Source: Flavobacterium potami (lineage in GTDB: Bacteria; Bacteroidota; Bacteroidia; Flavobacteriales; Flavobacteriaceae). Taken from it: 64,000 nucleotides of DNA. Within the stretch, counting starts at the first letter, position 1, and each line of letters starts with the position of its first letter. Below the pieces are notes generated by a model. That model made no database searches, was not told the DNA's origin, and was given only the letters and a program-made list of their open reading frames with translations. The stretch covers positions 248,001 to 312,000 of the forward strand of contig NZ_JAINUY010000001.1 of the NCBI RefSeq assembly GCF_020026915.1. Direction: 5' to 3'. Both the position numbers and the translations under genes were made by a program. Positions 34,671 through 44,173 of this stretch are shown here, in pieces.

Positions 34671-36176
34671 TTAAAATGAGATTCTTTCTGCTGAGCGTTT
34701 ACTGGTGATGTAGATTCCTAAATAGGTGATTAATCCGTTTAGTACGATTAATTCGTTGTCAAAAACGTATCCTGCAAATAGTAATTTCGAGTTTTCATTA
34801 ATTAAATAAGTAAAAAATGGAGACAATAAACAGATTATTGGAACGAGTTTATCATTTACATTTCTCGATTTTTGGAATAAACCAAAAGCATATAACCCTA
34901 ATAATGGTCCGTAAGTATAAGAAGCTACTTTAAAGATCATTCCGACAACAGAACTGTCGTTGATTGTATTGAAAATAATAATCACAAAGAAAATTAATAC
35001 AGAAAAACTAATATGCACTATATGTCTCGTTTTAACTGTATTTTTTGAGGTGTTTTCTGCTTTGTCCATTCCTAAAAAGTCAACGCAGAAAGAAGTTGTC
35101 AAAGCTGTTAAAGCTGAATCTGTAGTAGCAAAAGTTGCTGCAATAATTCCCAATAAAAATACAATGGCAGGAATAAGTGCTAAATGGTTTAAAGCAATTT
35201 CTGGAAATAGCAAATCGGTTCTAGGTTTTCCTGTCACTAAATCGGTTGGAATTGCGATTCCGTTTTTATTGGCATAGATGTATAATAAAGCTCCAACACT
35301 CAAAAAGAAAATATTGATGATCACAAAAATTCCTGTAAAAGTGAACATGTTTTTTTGTGCCTCGCCAATGTTTTTACAGCTCAAGTTTTTTTGCATTAAA
35401 TCCTGATCTAAACCTGTCATGGCAATAGTTACAAACATTCCGCCCAAGATTTGTTTTACAAAATGGAATTTGCTTCCGATGAAATCATCGAAGAAAAAGA
35501 TCTTAGAGTAGTTGCTGTTTTTTACTTCTTCAAAAGCGCCAATGGCACTTAAATCCATTCGATCACAAATAAAATTAATGGTTAAAAAAACAGAAGTAAC
35601 CAAAAAGAATGTCTGTAAAGTATCGGTAATAATAATCGTTTTTAAACCGCCTCTGTAAGTATAAGAGAAAATAAGTAAAAGCGAAATTAGTACGGTAAAT
35701 GCAAATGGAATATCATAAAAATCGAATACAAAACGTTGTAAAACAATAACAACCAAATAAAGTCTAAAAGCCGAGCTAATCGTTCTACTAATCAAGAAAA
35801 TAGAAGCAGCAGTTTTATAGCTGAAAACACCCATTCTGTGTTCGATATAACTATAAATCGAAGTCAGATTCATTCGATAATACAACGGAAGCAATAATTT
35901 GGTAATGACGATAAAACCTAATGCATTACCCAAAACAAACTGAAAATATTTGAATTGCTCTCCGCTAGCAGCTCCAACTTCTCCTGGAACCGAAATAAAA
36001 GTCACTCCTGAAAGTGCTGTTCCAATCATTCCGAAAGCAACTAAATACCATTTTGAATTTTTGTTGGCGGTAAAAAAAGCTTCGTTTCCGCTGTCTTTTT
36101 TGCTTACTCGGTGTGAGATATAGAATAAGGTTCCGAAATAAATTATAATTAATAGAAGAATAGTGCTTGGTGTCAT
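34671..36176 (-). CDS. sodium:solute symporter (SSS family), probable MurNAc/amino-sugar importer
   Basis: The protein has 501 residues and about 13 transmembrane helices, with SSS-family segments such as SKWYLVAFGMIGTALSGVTF, TYRGGLKTIIITDTLQ and FATTDSALTALTT. In Tannerella forsythia a symporter of this family (MurT) imports MurNAc next to MurQ. The same neighbourhood here, with murQ upstream and NagZ-AmiE 17 bases downstream, supports MurNAc or another amino sugar as substrate. The substrate is inferred from context only. Confidence 0.87.
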   Translation of the reverse strand: MTPSTILLLIIIYFGTLFYISHRVSKKDSGNEAFFTANKNSKWYLVAFGMIGTALSGVTFISVPGEVGAASGEQFKYFQFVLGNALGFIVITKLLLPLYYRMNLTSIYSYIEHRMGVFSYKTAASIFLISRTISSAFRLYLVVIVLQRFVFDFYDIPFAFTVLISLLLIFSYTYRGGLKTIIITDTLQTFFLVTSVFLTINFICDRMDLSAIGAFEEVKNSNYSKIFFFDDFIGSKFHFVKQILGGMFVTIAMTGLDQDLMQKNLSCKNIGEAQKNMFTFTGIFVIINIFFLSVGALLYIYANKNGIAIPTDLVTGKPRTDLLFPEIALNHLALIPAIVFLLGIIAATFATTDSALTALTTSFCVDFLGMDKAENTSKNTVKTRHIVHISFSVLIFFVIIIFNTINDSSVVGMIFKVASYTYGPLLGLYAFGLFQKSRNVNDKLVPIICLLSPFFTYLINENSKLLFAGYVFDNELIVLNGLITYLGIYITSKRSAERISF

Positions 36177-36341
36177 TTTATAATTTGGTAGTTTTTTGGT
36201 TTTTTATAAATAATTCATCAAGATTTTTTTAATTGACCTGACGGATTTTAGTCTGTCAGGTCGGTGTTAAAAACTCCAAAAAATGAATTTATTCAGCTTT
36301 TGAATTTGTATAAATCTATAAAAAGATTTTGATAGCGAGAT

Positions 36342-37169
36342 TTATAATTTTTGGTTTTTACTATGCGCCAGTAAAACAGCTCTAACGCTCTTGTGTTGAT
36401 GTAGTAATTCTTCGGCTACGTCATGTTCGATGTCAAGTTCTTCAACGATCATTTTAATAGCACGTTTTACCAGCTTTTCATTAGACAATTGCATATCTAC
36501 CATTTTGTTGCCTTTTACTTTTCCTAATTTGATCATTACCGAAGTAGAAATCATATTTAAAGTAAGTTTTTGAGCCGTTCCTGCTTTCATTCTTGTGCTT
36601 CCAGTTAAGAATTCTGGTCCTACAATTAATTCGATAGGATAATCGGCTTCTTGAGCAATAAGTCCGTTACTGATGCAAGAAATACTTCCTGTTTTGATAT
36701 TGTGTTCTTTTGCTTTTTTCAAAGCTCCTAAAACATAAGGTGTGTTTCCAGAAGCGGCAATTCCGATAATCATGTCCAAGCTTGAGATTTCAAATTTGGC
36801 CAAATCTTTCCAAGCTTGTTCGGTATCGTCTTCTGCATTTTCAACTGCTTTTCTAATCGCCGTATCTCCACCCGCAATAATCCCGATAATCATATCATGC
36901 GATACGCCAAAAGTAGGCGGACATTCTGATGCATCCAAAATTCCTATTCTTCCAGAAGTTCCAGCTCCAATATAAAATAATCGACCGCCTAATTGCATTT
37001 TTTTTACGATTGCCTTAACCAGTTTTTCTATTTTAGGAATTTGTTCTTCGATAATATGCGGAACTTTTTTATCTTCTGTATTAATGTTGGTAAGAAGTTC
37101 TTTCACGCTCATTTGATCCAAGTCTTTGTACAAAGATTCTTGTTCAGTTTCAGGATTTTTATTTTTCAT
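36342..37169 (-). CDS. murQ: N-acetylmuramic acid 6-phosphate etherase
   Basis: The likely start is the ATG at 37169 (MKNKNPETEQESLYKDLDQM). An upstream extension to 37208 is open but atypical. The 275-residue protein is a SIS-fold enzyme with FYIGAGTSGRIGILDASECP, the acid/base Glu in DASE, and NAEDD. MurQ splits MurNAc-6-phosphate into GlcNAc-6-phosphate and D-lactate. NagA (at 15 kb) and the divergent D-lactate-type dehydrogenase (45.2 kb) could handle the two products. It lies between namZ and the symporter gene, all on the minus strand. The gap to the symporter (36177-36341) holds an imperfect hairpin at 36235-36262. Confidence 0.95.
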   Translation of the reverse strand: MKNKNPETEQESLYKDLDQMSVKELLTNINTEDKKVPHIIEEQIPKIEKLVKAIVKKMQLGGRLFYIGAGTSGRIGILDASECPPTFGVSHDMIIGIIAGGDTAIRKAVENAEDDTEQAWKDLAKFEISSLDMIIGIAASGNTPYVLGALKKAKEHNIKTGSISCISNGLIAQEADYPIELIVGPEFLTGSTRMKAGTAQKLTLNMISTSVMIKLGKVKGNKMVDMQLSNEKLVKRAIKMIVEELDIEHDVAEELLHQHKSVRAVLLAHSKNQKL

Positions 37170-37270
37170 TTTTCTTTTTTTTTGATTTCTGAAACCAAGA
37201 TTTTTCAACTTTATGGTTTCGCTATTTTACATTAATAGGTTGTATTTCAGTTTTTAGGCGAAATTTTTTA

Positions 37271-37404
37271 ACACATAGAAACATAGCCTTTATGAATTTA
37301 TTAAAGGCATTTCACATAGAATAAAAAACATAGCACTATGTGTTAAAGCTTGCTTTTTCTGTAACCTTAAACAGAAGCAATACAATCTATGTTTCTATGT
37401 GTTT
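37271..37404. repeat. dispersed palindromic repeat, family A (copy 3)
   Basis: ACACATAGAAACATAG at one end and CTATGTTTCTATGTGTTT at the other form a long inverted repeat, with an internal CACTATGTGTTAAAGC. It occupies most of the murQ-namZ intergenic gap. Confidence 0.65.
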
Positions 37405-37424
37405 AAATAATTTAATCCAGTAAA

Positions 37425-38627
37425 TTATTTATAAATCAGATATTTTGTTCGCATTTTTTTGAAAGCTTCAAGATCTTTTTGCCAAGTTTTTCTGATCTCA
37501 CTTTCAGAAACGCCACTTTCAATTTGCTGCTGTAATTTTTTTGTTCCTGCGAGCTTGGTAAAAAATCCGTTGAAGAATTTCGTTTTGTCGCTTGTATTTT
37601 GATAGGCTTTTATCAGCCATTTCAGCTCTAGCTGTTTTAGTTTTGGATAAGCTGTTAAATCTTCACCAAAACATTCTTTTCCGTTGTATAAAGGATCTTT
37701 TGCGCCAAAGTTAGGTTTTGGAGTAAAGCTGAAGTTTGTTTTAGCTAAATAAGGCGAACCATAAATTTGAAATTGTTTTTCAGTTCCACGTCCCATGCTC
37801 ACGTTAGTTCCTTCAAAAAGACATAAGCTGGCATATAAATTTATCGATTGATCGTTGGGTAGATTTGGAGATGGTTTAGTCAATAAACTATAAGGCATTG
37901 TTCTTTTATAATCGAGACAAGGAATTACGGTTAGTTTACATTTCGCACCATCTTTCAACCATTTTTCTCCATTTACCATTTGAGCATATTCACCAATTGT
38001 CATTCCGTGAAGGAGCGGAATAGGGTGCATGCCAACAAAACTTGTAAATTCTTTTTCCAAAAGTGGTCCGTCTACAATAGAACCATTCGGATTTGGTCGG
38101 TCAAAAACAATAAGCGGAATATTGTTTTCTGCACAAGCTTCCATTACATAATGCAAAGAAGAAATGTAAGTATAGAATCTTGCACCAACATCTTGAAGGT
38201 CAAAAATCATGATATCAAGACCAGATAACTGCGCTGGTTTTGGTTTTTTGTTGTCGCCATAAAGCGAAATAATGGGCAAACCGGTTTTAGGATCTTTTCC
38301 GTCTACAACATGTTCTCCTGCATCGGCTGTTCCTCTAAATCCGTGTTCTGGAGCAAAAATAGTATGAACCGCAATTTTTTTCTCCAAAAGAAAATCGACC
38401 ACATGTGTTTTGTTGCTTAAAATTCCTGTTTGGTTGGTTACAATTCCGACCTTTTTATCTTTTAAAAGTGGGAGGTATTTTTCGTAATTGTCGGCTCCAG
38501 TTTTGATTACAGCGTAATTAAAATCTGCGGATTGCTTGACTTCAATTGATCTATTTTCTCCCGAGTAGGTTGGGATACAAAATAGAAATGCTGCAACAAA
38601 AGTACTTTTTGCTATAAATTTTATCAT
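37425..38627 (-). CDS. namZ: exo-beta-N-acetylmuramidase (DUF1343)
   Basis: The protein has 400 residues with a signal peptide (about 1-22). The DUF1343 landmarks are present: KKVGIVTNQTGIL, FAPEHGFRG, SLYGDNKKP, DLQDVGARFYTYI, VFDRPNPNG and FEGTNVSMGRGTEKQFQ. NamZ enzymes of this family (B. subtilis YbbC, Tannerella NamZ) remove MurNAc from the non-reducing end of peptidoglycan glycans. Here it lies between susD and murQ on the same strand, so it probably supplies MurNAc to the importer. Confidence 0.93.
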   Translation of the reverse strand: MIKFIAKSTFVAAFLFCIPTYSGENRSIEVKQSADFNYAVIKTGADNYEKYLPLLKDKKVGIVTNQTGILSNKTHVVDFLLEKKIAVHTIFAPEHGFRGTADAGEHVVDGKDPKTGLPIISLYGDNKKPKPAQLSGLDIMIFDLQDVGARFYTYISSLHYVMEACAENNIPLIVFDRPNPNGSIVDGPLLEKEFTSFVGMHPIPLLHGMTIGEYAQMVNGEKWLKDGAKCKLTVIPCLDYKRTMPYSLLTKPSPNLPNDQSINLYASLCLFEGTNVSMGRGTEKQFQIYGSPYLAKTNFSFTPKPNFGAKDPLYNGKECFGEDLTAYPKLKQLELKWLIKAYQNTSDKTKFFNGFFTKLAGTKKLQQQIESGVSESEIRKTWQKDLEAFKKMRTKYLIYK

Positions 38628-38822
38628 TTTAAATACAGTTAATAGTTAAAGACAAAAAATTGACCAAATAAAATTAAAGATTTATTGGAGTATATTTTAA
38701 TGTTTTTTGGTAGAAGAGGAGAATCTTAAAACTAAGAGTATATAGTCTGAATTGCTCAGATCGAAATTTTATTTTGTCTTTTTTATCGATCACAATGTGT
38801 TTAAAAAAGAATCTTTTTAAAT

Positions 38823-38853
38823 ACTGCCTCCCAAAAAAGTCTTAGGAGGCAGT
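38823..38853 (-). terminator. hairpin after susD, possible terminator
   Basis: The stem ACTGCCTCC / GGAGGCAGT with a 13-base loop lies just past the susD stop on the minus strand. The T tract is weak, so termination may be partial. The rest of the 252-base gap up to namZ (38628-38879) shows no gene. Confidence 0.5.
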
Positions 38854-38879
38854 TATTTTAATTTTCAGTTTTTACTGAA

Positions 38880-40616
38880 TTACCAGCCTGGGTTTTGTTT
38901 TAATTCTACACCTTCAGCAGCGTATAAATTGATGTCATTGGTTGGAATGGCACTCAGGTAATTTTTTGGCGATACAAATAATCGTGATACACCTGCTGCA
39001 TAAGGAATTACATATCCGTTTGCATCCACTTTTGTTTTTGAGTTAGTTCCGATTAAAGCCATAATTCTAGCTCCTAAAACAACATCAGGATTTGCATTAG
39101 TATCCAGATAATCTCCTTTTTTCCAACGCATAAGATCTTCTTTTCTCATTGTAGTCCAGCTCATAAACTCAATTCGGCGCTCACGGCGAATCTCCCAAAT
39201 AATTGGATTTACAATTCCAGCTTTTTGTTCTAATGCAGTTGTTCTTTGCGGATCATCTATTTGTACGCCATTGGCAGAAGCGTTTGTACCATCTGTAGTC
39301 AAAACAGCGATTCCTGCACGTGTACGCACTTTGTTGATTGATAAGTTAAGATCGTTATTGTTAATTGTGCCTAATTCTGCACAAGCTTCAGCATAATTCA
39401 AATAAACTTCGCTTAATGTAAATACTGGAGCATCAATTTGGTTTTGTCCAATTGTAGTAACCTCTGTACCTGATGTAGCAGGATTGTTATACAATTGAAA
39501 CACATAACCTGTGATTGAAGTCAAACCATTATAAGGCTTGTCAGAATAAGCATAATCAGCTGTACTGAAGGCTTTAGCAAATCTTGGATCTCTGTTGGCA
39601 AAAGTATTAGCAATAGTATTATCGCCTAAATATTGCGCATTGCCAGCTTGTTTGATAGGAAGTCCATTTGTAGTAACATAACTTTCTGCAGCAAATTTCG
39701 TCAATCCGTTTTGAACAGTAGATGTGTTTGTATAGGCTTGTACTGAATTTCCTAAAACACCTTTGATGTATCTTTTTGTCAAAATTACTTCAGTGTTTCC
39801 TAAAAGCTCAACAGAGTTGTAAAGTGCTTTCCAATCTGCATTTAACTTATAAAAACTATTGTTCATCACAGCCAAAGAAGCATCTTTTGCCTTTTGAAGA
39901 TAAGTATTTCCATTTTGTCCTCCGTTGTATTTTCTATAAGTTCCTTCACTTAAACATACGCGGCTTAATAAGGCATAAGCAGTATATTTATTTACAGTAA
40001 TGTTGCTGTCATCAACGTTTAATAGCATTGGGATTGCTTCTTCCAGATCTTTGATTACGTTGTCTACAACTTCAGCTCTACTTAAAGCCGGTTTGTATAC
40101 ATTAGGATCGCTTTGAGCCAAATACTCAGCTGTATAAGGCACATCACCAAATTGTTGTGCTAAACGGAAATACGTATGAGCTCTAAAGAATTTTGCAACA
40201 CCGATATAGTGATTTTTTTTCGTTTGATCCATTGGTACATTAGGTACTCTTACTAGCATAAGATTACAACGACGGATCAGAGTGTAATATTCATTCCAGT
40301 TTGAGCTAGTTGCATTTGCAGCCGTTGCAAAGTTTGTAAAAACGTTCATGGCCAAATTGTCATCCATTAATCCTGTAGATGTAGCATGAAAATAAAAGTC
40401 AGCTGTAGTACCAGCATTATTTCCGTACCCATTAAAGGTATTATAGTTTAACCAAGAATATGTTTTGACGTTATTTTCTGAAGTCCAGAAATTGTCATCT
40501 GTAAACACATCTTCTGGAGGTGTATCCAAAAAATCCGAGCAACTAACTGTTAAACTTGCAAAAGTAAGCAAGGCAACTGATAGCTTTATCCTAGAGTTTG
40601 TTATTAATTTTCTCAT
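38880..40616 (-). CDS. SusD/RagB-family nutrient-binding lipoprotein
   Basis: The protein has 578 residues with the lipobox SLTVSC, then the common SusD start SDFLDTPPEDVFTDDNFW. TPR-like helices form the bulk, with the typical AHTYFRLAQQFGDVPY and the C-terminal FTLSEVYLNYAEACAELG. It binds the outer surface ligand and caps the SusC barrel. The gene follows susC by 32 bases. Given namZ, murQ and NagZ-AmiE next to it, the ligand may be a peptidoglycan or amino-sugar fragment, which is inference. Confidence 0.95.
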   Translation of the reverse strand: MRKLITNSRIKLSVALLTFASLTVSCSDFLDTPPEDVFTDDNFWTSENNVKTYSWLNYNTFNGYGNNAGTTADFYFHATSTGLMDDNLAMNVFTNFATAANATSSNWNEYYTLIRRCNLMLVRVPNVPMDQTKKNHYIGVAKFFRAHTYFRLAQQFGDVPYTAEYLAQSDPNVYKPALSRAEVVDNVIKDLEEAIPMLLNVDDSNITVNKYTAYALLSRVCLSEGTYRKYNGGQNGNTYLQKAKDASLAVMNNSFYKLNADWKALYNSVELLGNTEVILTKRYIKGVLGNSVQAYTNTSTVQNGLTKFAAESYVTTNGLPIKQAGNAQYLGDNTIANTFANRDPRFAKAFSTADYAYSDKPYNGLTSITGYVFQLYNNPATSGTEVTTIGQNQIDAPVFTLSEVYLNYAEACAELGTINNNDLNLSINKVRTRAGIAVLTTDGTNASANGVQIDDPQRTTALEQKAGIVNPIIWEIRRERRIEFMSWTTMRKEDLMRWKKGDYLDTNANPDVVLGARIMALIGTNSKTKVDANGYVIPYAAGVSRLFVSPKNYLSAIPTNDINLYAAEGVELKQNPGW

Positions 40617-40648
40617 TTTGATTATTTTTTAATTTTTAAATACCTTAT

Positions 40649-43600
40649 TTAGAATGCAATTTGAACACCAAATGACCATGTTTTAGAGTAAGGGAAAGTT
40701 CTTCCCCAAGCTGCTTCCGTTTCATTGATTTCAGGGTCTACTGGTAATTTACTACTTTTCCAAGTAGCTAAGTTTAATCCTGAAATGTACGGTCTAATTT
40801 TATCAATTCCTGCTTTTTGAGTAATACTTTTAGGAATAGTATATCCAATTGTTACCGATTTTAAACGTAAATAAGACATGTCTAATAAATAACGTGATTG
40901 CGCCACAAAGTTGTTTGATCCAGGTGCATAAGCTCCAAAAGCATTACCAGCATGTCCAGGGTATGGATTAGGGAAGTAAGCATCTGTATTTTCTGGTGTC
41001 CAATAATCGTTTTGGTTCACGTACATAGCATCTGTTCTGTTATAGAAAGGCAAGATCAAATCAGAAGTTGCCCAATATTGACGTTCGCCCACTCCTTGGA
41101 AGAAAGCATCAATATCAAATCCATACAAAGCACTTCCTAAACGAATTCCGTATTGGTAACGAGGAGTTGTATTACCAATAACTTTTAAATCTCCAGGTTT
41201 AAGAGCTGTTCCGTCTCCTCTTGAGATTACTCCGTCTCCGTCTAAGTCTTTATACATTACATCTCCAGCACCAAATTTAAAAGCACCAGTTCTAATGTTT
41301 TTATAATCAACACCATTTACGATTAATCCTGTAGCATCAATATTATCTGTAGTTTGAATTAATCGGTCAGTTTGCAATCCCCAGATTTCACCAATTTTTT
41401 GACCTGCATAAAAAGATCCCAAAAGTTTAGAAGAGTTGTTCCATTCTGTCACTTCTGTAGTATTGTCAGAAAGTGTTAAATCTGCATAAACATTAATGTC
41501 TTTACTGATTTGTTTATTAAAGTTAAGTGCTAACTCCCAACCTTTTGTTCTTAAATTTCCTGAGTTTGTATTGGCTGCAGTTTGACCAAAAGAACCTGGA
41601 AGCGTTTTACCTGGAGCTAACATTCCTTTAGTATCACGTTGGTAATAATCAAAAGTTATACCTAGCATACTAAATATTCTAATATCGATACCAATATCCT
41701 GAGTCGTTATTTTTTCCCAAGTTAAACTCGGATCAACATTTGTTGGCTGATTAACAGTAGGAGGTATAGTTGTACCACTACCTATCCAATAAGGGCTTGG
41801 GTTAGTAGTAACGTTAGTCATAACTCGTAAAAAGGCATTGTTAGCAATGTTTTGATTTCCAATTGAACCGACAGATCCACGGATTTTCAAATCATTTAAC
41901 CAGCTTTTTGTTCCTTCCATGAAAGCTTCTTCAGAAATTCTATATCCAACAGAAGCCGAAGGGAAGAATCCCCATTGTTCATTACTAGGGAATTTTGACG
42001 AACCGTCATAACGTCCGTTTAGTTCTAACAAATATTTTCCTTTGTAATCATAATTCACACGTGCAAAGAATCCCGCAATTGCATATCTTGATAATCCTGG
42101 ATTTAAAATATCATTAGCATTAAGAGGAGAAGTAAATTGATCTCCGATAGCCAAGTTAAACTCTGGTTTGTTTTTGTCTAAAAGTGTATTTCTACGAGCA
42201 TAAGTTCTTTCTTGATCGAACCATTCTGTGTTTAAACCGCCTAATACCTTAAAGTTGTGGTTTTCAGCTAATGTTTTGCTATAGTTTGCATAGATGTTTG
42301 CAACATTTCTTGTGTAAGATGTTTTTGCTTGTGCCACAAAATCGTTTGCACTTTCCATCATCGTAGGTTTTCCTGCAACTAAGTCAGCAGCGCTTGTCCA
42401 CCAGTCCCAAAGCGGTATTTGACCACCATTCATTTTTAGACTATTGAAATTATTATTGATACTATATTCTCCAATAATATTAAAGTCTTTTGTAATTTGA
42501 GCAGTAAGTTTTCCACTGATCCTCATATCGTTTGACTTGCTTTCGTTTTGACTTGCATTTGACATATATCCTGCCGCATGTCTAAATTGAGTGCCGTTGT
42601 AAGTACCATAAGGGAAATAAGAGCCCCAACGCATATAATATCCAAAATATCCGTTACCAGCAGTATCAAGACCACTATTATAGTAGTTGAATGGAGAGTC
42701 ATATTCTTGGAAAGTTCCCAATACTTTGAAATCTCCTGTCAGCCAGCTTGCCAATTGTGTTGTAAAACCAAGATTAAGATTGAATCTTTTGTTGTTTTCC
42801 GTATTAATTTTCATAACACCTTCTTGGTTAGCAAGACCTAACGAAACAATGAATGAACTTTTATCGCCTAAAGAACCTTGAGCAGATAAATTGTGAAGTG
42901 TTTGTAACGAATTCTTTTTCAACATTTCATCATGCGGATTCCAAATTCTGTAGAAATATTCTTTTCCGCCAATAACGTCAAAATCTTCGCCTAAAATCAT
43001 ATTCTTATCGTTTGGATTTCTCGTTGCAGCATATTTTTCTTTCCAGTTAATGATACCAGGCAATAACGTTTTGTAGTTCATACCAAAAGATTCTGGATTT
43101 GCGTTACCAGCTCTGGCTTGTGCTTCGATCATTGCAGGAAGTTCTAAAGTAGGATCATTAAATTGAACCAAAGAAATTGGGTTGCTTATAGCGACATTAT
43201 TACTATAAGCGAATCTTACTTTTCCTTTAGCATTTTTACCACTTTTAGTAGTAATTAAGATAACCCCAAATGCAGCACGTGCACCATAAATAGAAGCAGA
43301 AGCCGCGTCTTTAAGTACAGACATCGATTCTACATCTTCTGCATTTAGTAATGATAAATCACCAGGAACACCATCTACCAAAATAAGTGGCGATCCAGAA
43401 ACTTCTCCATTTACAATAGTTCCAGCTCCACGAATATTAACTTTCGATCCTTTGCTTATATTACCAGAATTGTAGGTAATGTTAAGTCCAGGCGTTGTTC
43501 CTTGTAGACCTTTTGTAATATCTGTAATAGGAATGCTTCCTAAAGCTTTTTTAACATCAACTTTAGCAACCGCTCCCGTAAGATTTACTTTTTTCTGAGA

Positions 43601-43927
43601 AGAGAATCCCACAACAACTACTTCATCCAGTTTTGCAGTAGATGATGCAAGAGAAATAGTAAGTTTTTGTTGTCCTTCAATTTTCACTATCTGAGTTTCA
43701 GATCCCATGTAGCTAAAAACAAGAGAACGTCCCTGCGCTACATTAATGCTGAAATTTCCATCAAAATCAGTAGTTGTACCGTTTGTAGTTCCTTGAATCA
43801 CGATGCTGACTCCTGGTAAGGGAAACCCGTCAGCTTGGTTTTTTACAGTTCCAGTAATTGTTTTTGTTTGCCCAAATGTTGCTTGAATGAACAAAACCAA
43901 TAATGAAATAAGGAGTAATTTTTTCAT
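40649..43927 (-). CDS. SusC/RagA-family TonB-linked outer membrane importer
   Basis: The chosen ATG at 43927 gives MKKLLLISLLVLFIQATFGQ, a good signal peptide. The frame extends to 43960 but without function. The 1092-residue product has a CarboxypepD_reg-like domain (ITGTVKNQADGFPLPGVSI), a TonB box region (LDEVVVVGF), the SusC plug motif (DAASASIYGARAAFGVILIT) and a long barrel ending SFGVQIAF. With the SusD protein it imports a glycan fragment. A -7 box TATATTTG is seen on the minus strand at 43958-43965, and a tandem AAATAACGCA operator lies further upstream. Confidence 0.95.
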   Translation of the reverse strand: MKKLLLISLLVLFIQATFGQTKTITGTVKNQADGFPLPGVSIVIQGTTNGTTTDFDGNFSINVAQGRSLVFSYMGSETQIVKIEGQQKLTISLASSTAKLDEVVVVGFSSQKKVNLTGAVAKVDVKKALGSIPITDITKGLQGTTPGLNITYNSGNISKGSKVNIRGAGTIVNGEVSGSPLILVDGVPGDLSLLNAEDVESMSVLKDAASASIYGARAAFGVILITTKSGKNAKGKVRFAYSNNVAISNPISLVQFNDPTLELPAMIEAQARAGNANPESFGMNYKTLLPGIINWKEKYAATRNPNDKNMILGEDFDVIGGKEYFYRIWNPHDEMLKKNSLQTLHNLSAQGSLGDKSSFIVSLGLANQEGVMKINTENNKRFNLNLGFTTQLASWLTGDFKVLGTFQEYDSPFNYYNSGLDTAGNGYFGYYMRWGSYFPYGTYNGTQFRHAAGYMSNASQNESKSNDMRISGKLTAQITKDFNIIGEYSINNNFNSLKMNGGQIPLWDWWTSAADLVAGKPTMMESANDFVAQAKTSYTRNVANIYANYSKTLAENHNFKVLGGLNTEWFDQERTYARRNTLLDKNKPEFNLAIGDQFTSPLNANDILNPGLSRYAIAGFFARVNYDYKGKYLLELNGRYDGSSKFPSNEQWGFFPSASVGYRISEEAFMEGTKSWLNDLKIRGSVGSIGNQNIANNAFLRVMTNVTTNPSPYWIGSGTTIPPTVNQPTNVDPSLTWEKITTQDIGIDIRIFSMLGITFDYYQRDTKGMLAPGKTLPGSFGQTAANTNSGNLRTKGWELALNFNKQISKDINVYADLTLSDNTTEVTEWNNSSKLLGSFYAGQKIGEIWGLQTDRLIQTTDNIDATGLIVNGVDYKNIRTGAFKFGAGDVMYKDLDGDGVISRGDGTALKPGDLKVIGNTTPRYQYGIRLGSALYGFDIDAFFQGVGERQYWATSDLILPFYNRTDAMYVNQNDYWTPENTDAYFPNPYPGHAGNAFGAYAPGSNNFVAQSRYLLDMSYLRLKSVTIGYTIPKSITQKAGIDKIRPYISGLNLATWKSSKLPVDPEINETEAAWGRTFPYSKTWSFGVQIAF

Positions 43928-43957
43928 AATAATCTGGTTTTTTTTATGGTTGTTGAG

Positions 43958-43965
43958 CAAATATA
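43958..43965 (-). promoter_or_regulatory. -7 box of the susC promoter
   Basis: TATATTTG on the minus strand matches TAnnTTTG, about 31 bases from the susC ATG. A TTTG candidate for -33 (43981-43984) is only 15 bases away, so the -33 assignment is uncertain. Confidence 0.5.
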
Positions 43966-44020
43966 TTTATTTATTGCATACAAATGCATTTTTATTGTTA
44001 ATATTTTTTTAAAATCTTTC

Positions 44021-44040
44021 AAATAACGCAAAATAACGCA
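44021..44040. promoter_or_regulatory. tandem AAATAACGCA operator, candidate DeoR site
   Basis: Two perfect, contiguous copies of AAATAACGCA lie in the susC-deoR intergenic region. A -7-like TATTTTTG (44055-44062) stands 14 bases downstream on the plus strand. The same tandem recurs at 44984-45003 in front of the dehydrogenase gene. It is likely bound by the adjacent DeoR protein. This is a sequence-based inference. Confidence 0.65.
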
Positions 44041-44141
44041 TTTTTTAAAGATTATATTTTTGCTTTTTGTATTTTATAACTAAAACATGCAAACTATTGC
44101 AGTACTTATCGTGGTTTTTATATTTCAATAGAATTATTTGA

Positions 44142-44149
44142 TATATTTG
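44142..44149 (+). promoter_or_regulatory. -7 box of the deoR-type gene
   Basis: TATATTTG lies 24 bases upstream of the ATG. No clear TTG element is found about 20 bases before it. A second candidate lies at 44055-44062. Confidence 0.4.
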
Positions 44150-44173
44150 TCCTGAATTTTAACTTTTATAAAA

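Noticed and set aside
36235..36262. Hairpin between murQ and the symporter gene as a terminator
   Set aside because: The stem is good (11 bp with one G-T pair) but no T run follows on either strand, so it is kept only as a note.
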